DNA from: Acinetobacter bereziniae LMG 1003 = CIP 70.12
Lineage (GTDB): Bacteria > Pseudomonadota > Gammaproteobacteria > Pseudomonadales > Moraxellaceae
Assembly: GCF_000368925.1 (NCBI RefSeq)
Contig: NZ_KB849755.1
Span: forward strand, 1,418,620 to 1,482,619
Direction of reading: 5' to 3'
DNA: 64,000 nucleotides
Positions 63,962 to 64,000 of this stretch are shown piece after piece. Below the pieces are notes generated by a model. The model searched no databases and had not been told where the DNA came from. It saw nothing but the letters and a program-made list of their open reading frames with translations. The position numbers and the translations under genes were made by a program. Every line of letters begins with the position of its first letter. Positions within the stretch are counted from its first letter, which is position 1.

Positions 63962-64000
63962 ATGGTTGATAAAGTTGCAGTTATTACAGCCGCAGGGAGT
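63962..64000 (+). CDS. Start of a short-chain dehydrogenase gene (partial)
   Basis: Only 13 codons lie in the window: MVDKVAVITAAGS, the start of an SDR NAD(P)-binding motif (TxxxGxG). GAGG lies about 9 bases upstream; an ATG two codons earlier (63956) is also in frame. Divergent from the LysR regulator. The rest lies beyond the window. Confidence 0.7.
   Translation, partial: MVDKVAVITAAGS

Noticed and set aside
1..64000. tRNA genes, CRISPR arrays, prophage or toxin-antitoxin modules
   Set aside because: I looked in intergenic regions for cloverleaf-like segments, regular repeats, integrases and small paired ORFs and saw none that I could support.

Overview
This window looks like chromosomal DNA of an Acinetobacter species. 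The base composition is AT-rich. A cluster of glycosyltransferases lies between aspS and ilvE-glnE, which is where Acinetobacter carries its lipooligosaccharide outer-core (OC) locus, and thrS-infC and rpmI-rplT lie close together. No tRNA, rRNA, CRISPR array, prophage or intact insertion sequence was seen. Assignments come from reading motifs and remembered family features; no database search was possible.

Layout. (1) 0.2-9 kb: small housekeeping and hypothetical genes, rplT-rpmI, an MFS transporter, two secreted proteins with tandem TonB-C-like domains, small membrane proteins and a YfcG-type glutathione transferase. (2) 9.1-11.6 kb: infC-thrS, with infC starting at AUU. (3) 13-18.5 kb: an AraC-family regulator divergent from a three-gene operon (neutral-ceramidase-like hydrolase, ALO-family FAD oxidase, D-threonine-aldolase-like PLP enzyme). 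(4) 18.7-25.6 kb: an acyl-CoA ligase and two paralogous acyl-CoA dehydrogenases, with a 341-bp MITE-like element between them. (5) 25.6-31 kb: small exported or membrane proteins, PsiE, an RcnB-like protein, a Sel1-repeat protein and a phospholipase-D-like protein. (6) 31-34 kb: a ZnuD-like zinc receptor and a DUF4184 gene diverging from a Zur-box-like palindrome. (7) 34.4-50.4 kb: aspS, the OC-locus genes (acyltransferase, seven transferase-like genes including a Stealth-family protein, then ugd and a UDP-glucuronate epimerase), ilvE and glnE. (8) 50.6-53.7 kb: an orphan histidine kinase and glutamate dehydrogenase. (9) 53.9-62.6 kb: a five-gene operon for pipecolate/2-aminoadipate catabolism, followed by a LysR regulator and the start of a short-chain dehydrogenase.

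How the genes may work together. The ceramidase/oxidase/aldolase operon suggests a phosphorylation-independent way to degrade sphingoid bases: release the base from ceramide, oxidise its C1 alcohol to a carboxylate, then cleave the resulting D-configured beta-hydroxy-alpha-amino acid to glycine and a fatty aldehyde. The stereochemistry fits a D-threonine-aldolase fold. The neighbouring acyl-CoA ligase and dehydrogenases could take the fatty acids into beta-oxidation. This is the window's best candidate for an undescribed system and is inference. The 54-62.6 kb operon encodes each step from L-pipecolate to 2-oxoglutarate by the route known from Pseudomonas putida, and the divergent glutamate dehydrogenase could recycle the transaminated nitrogen.
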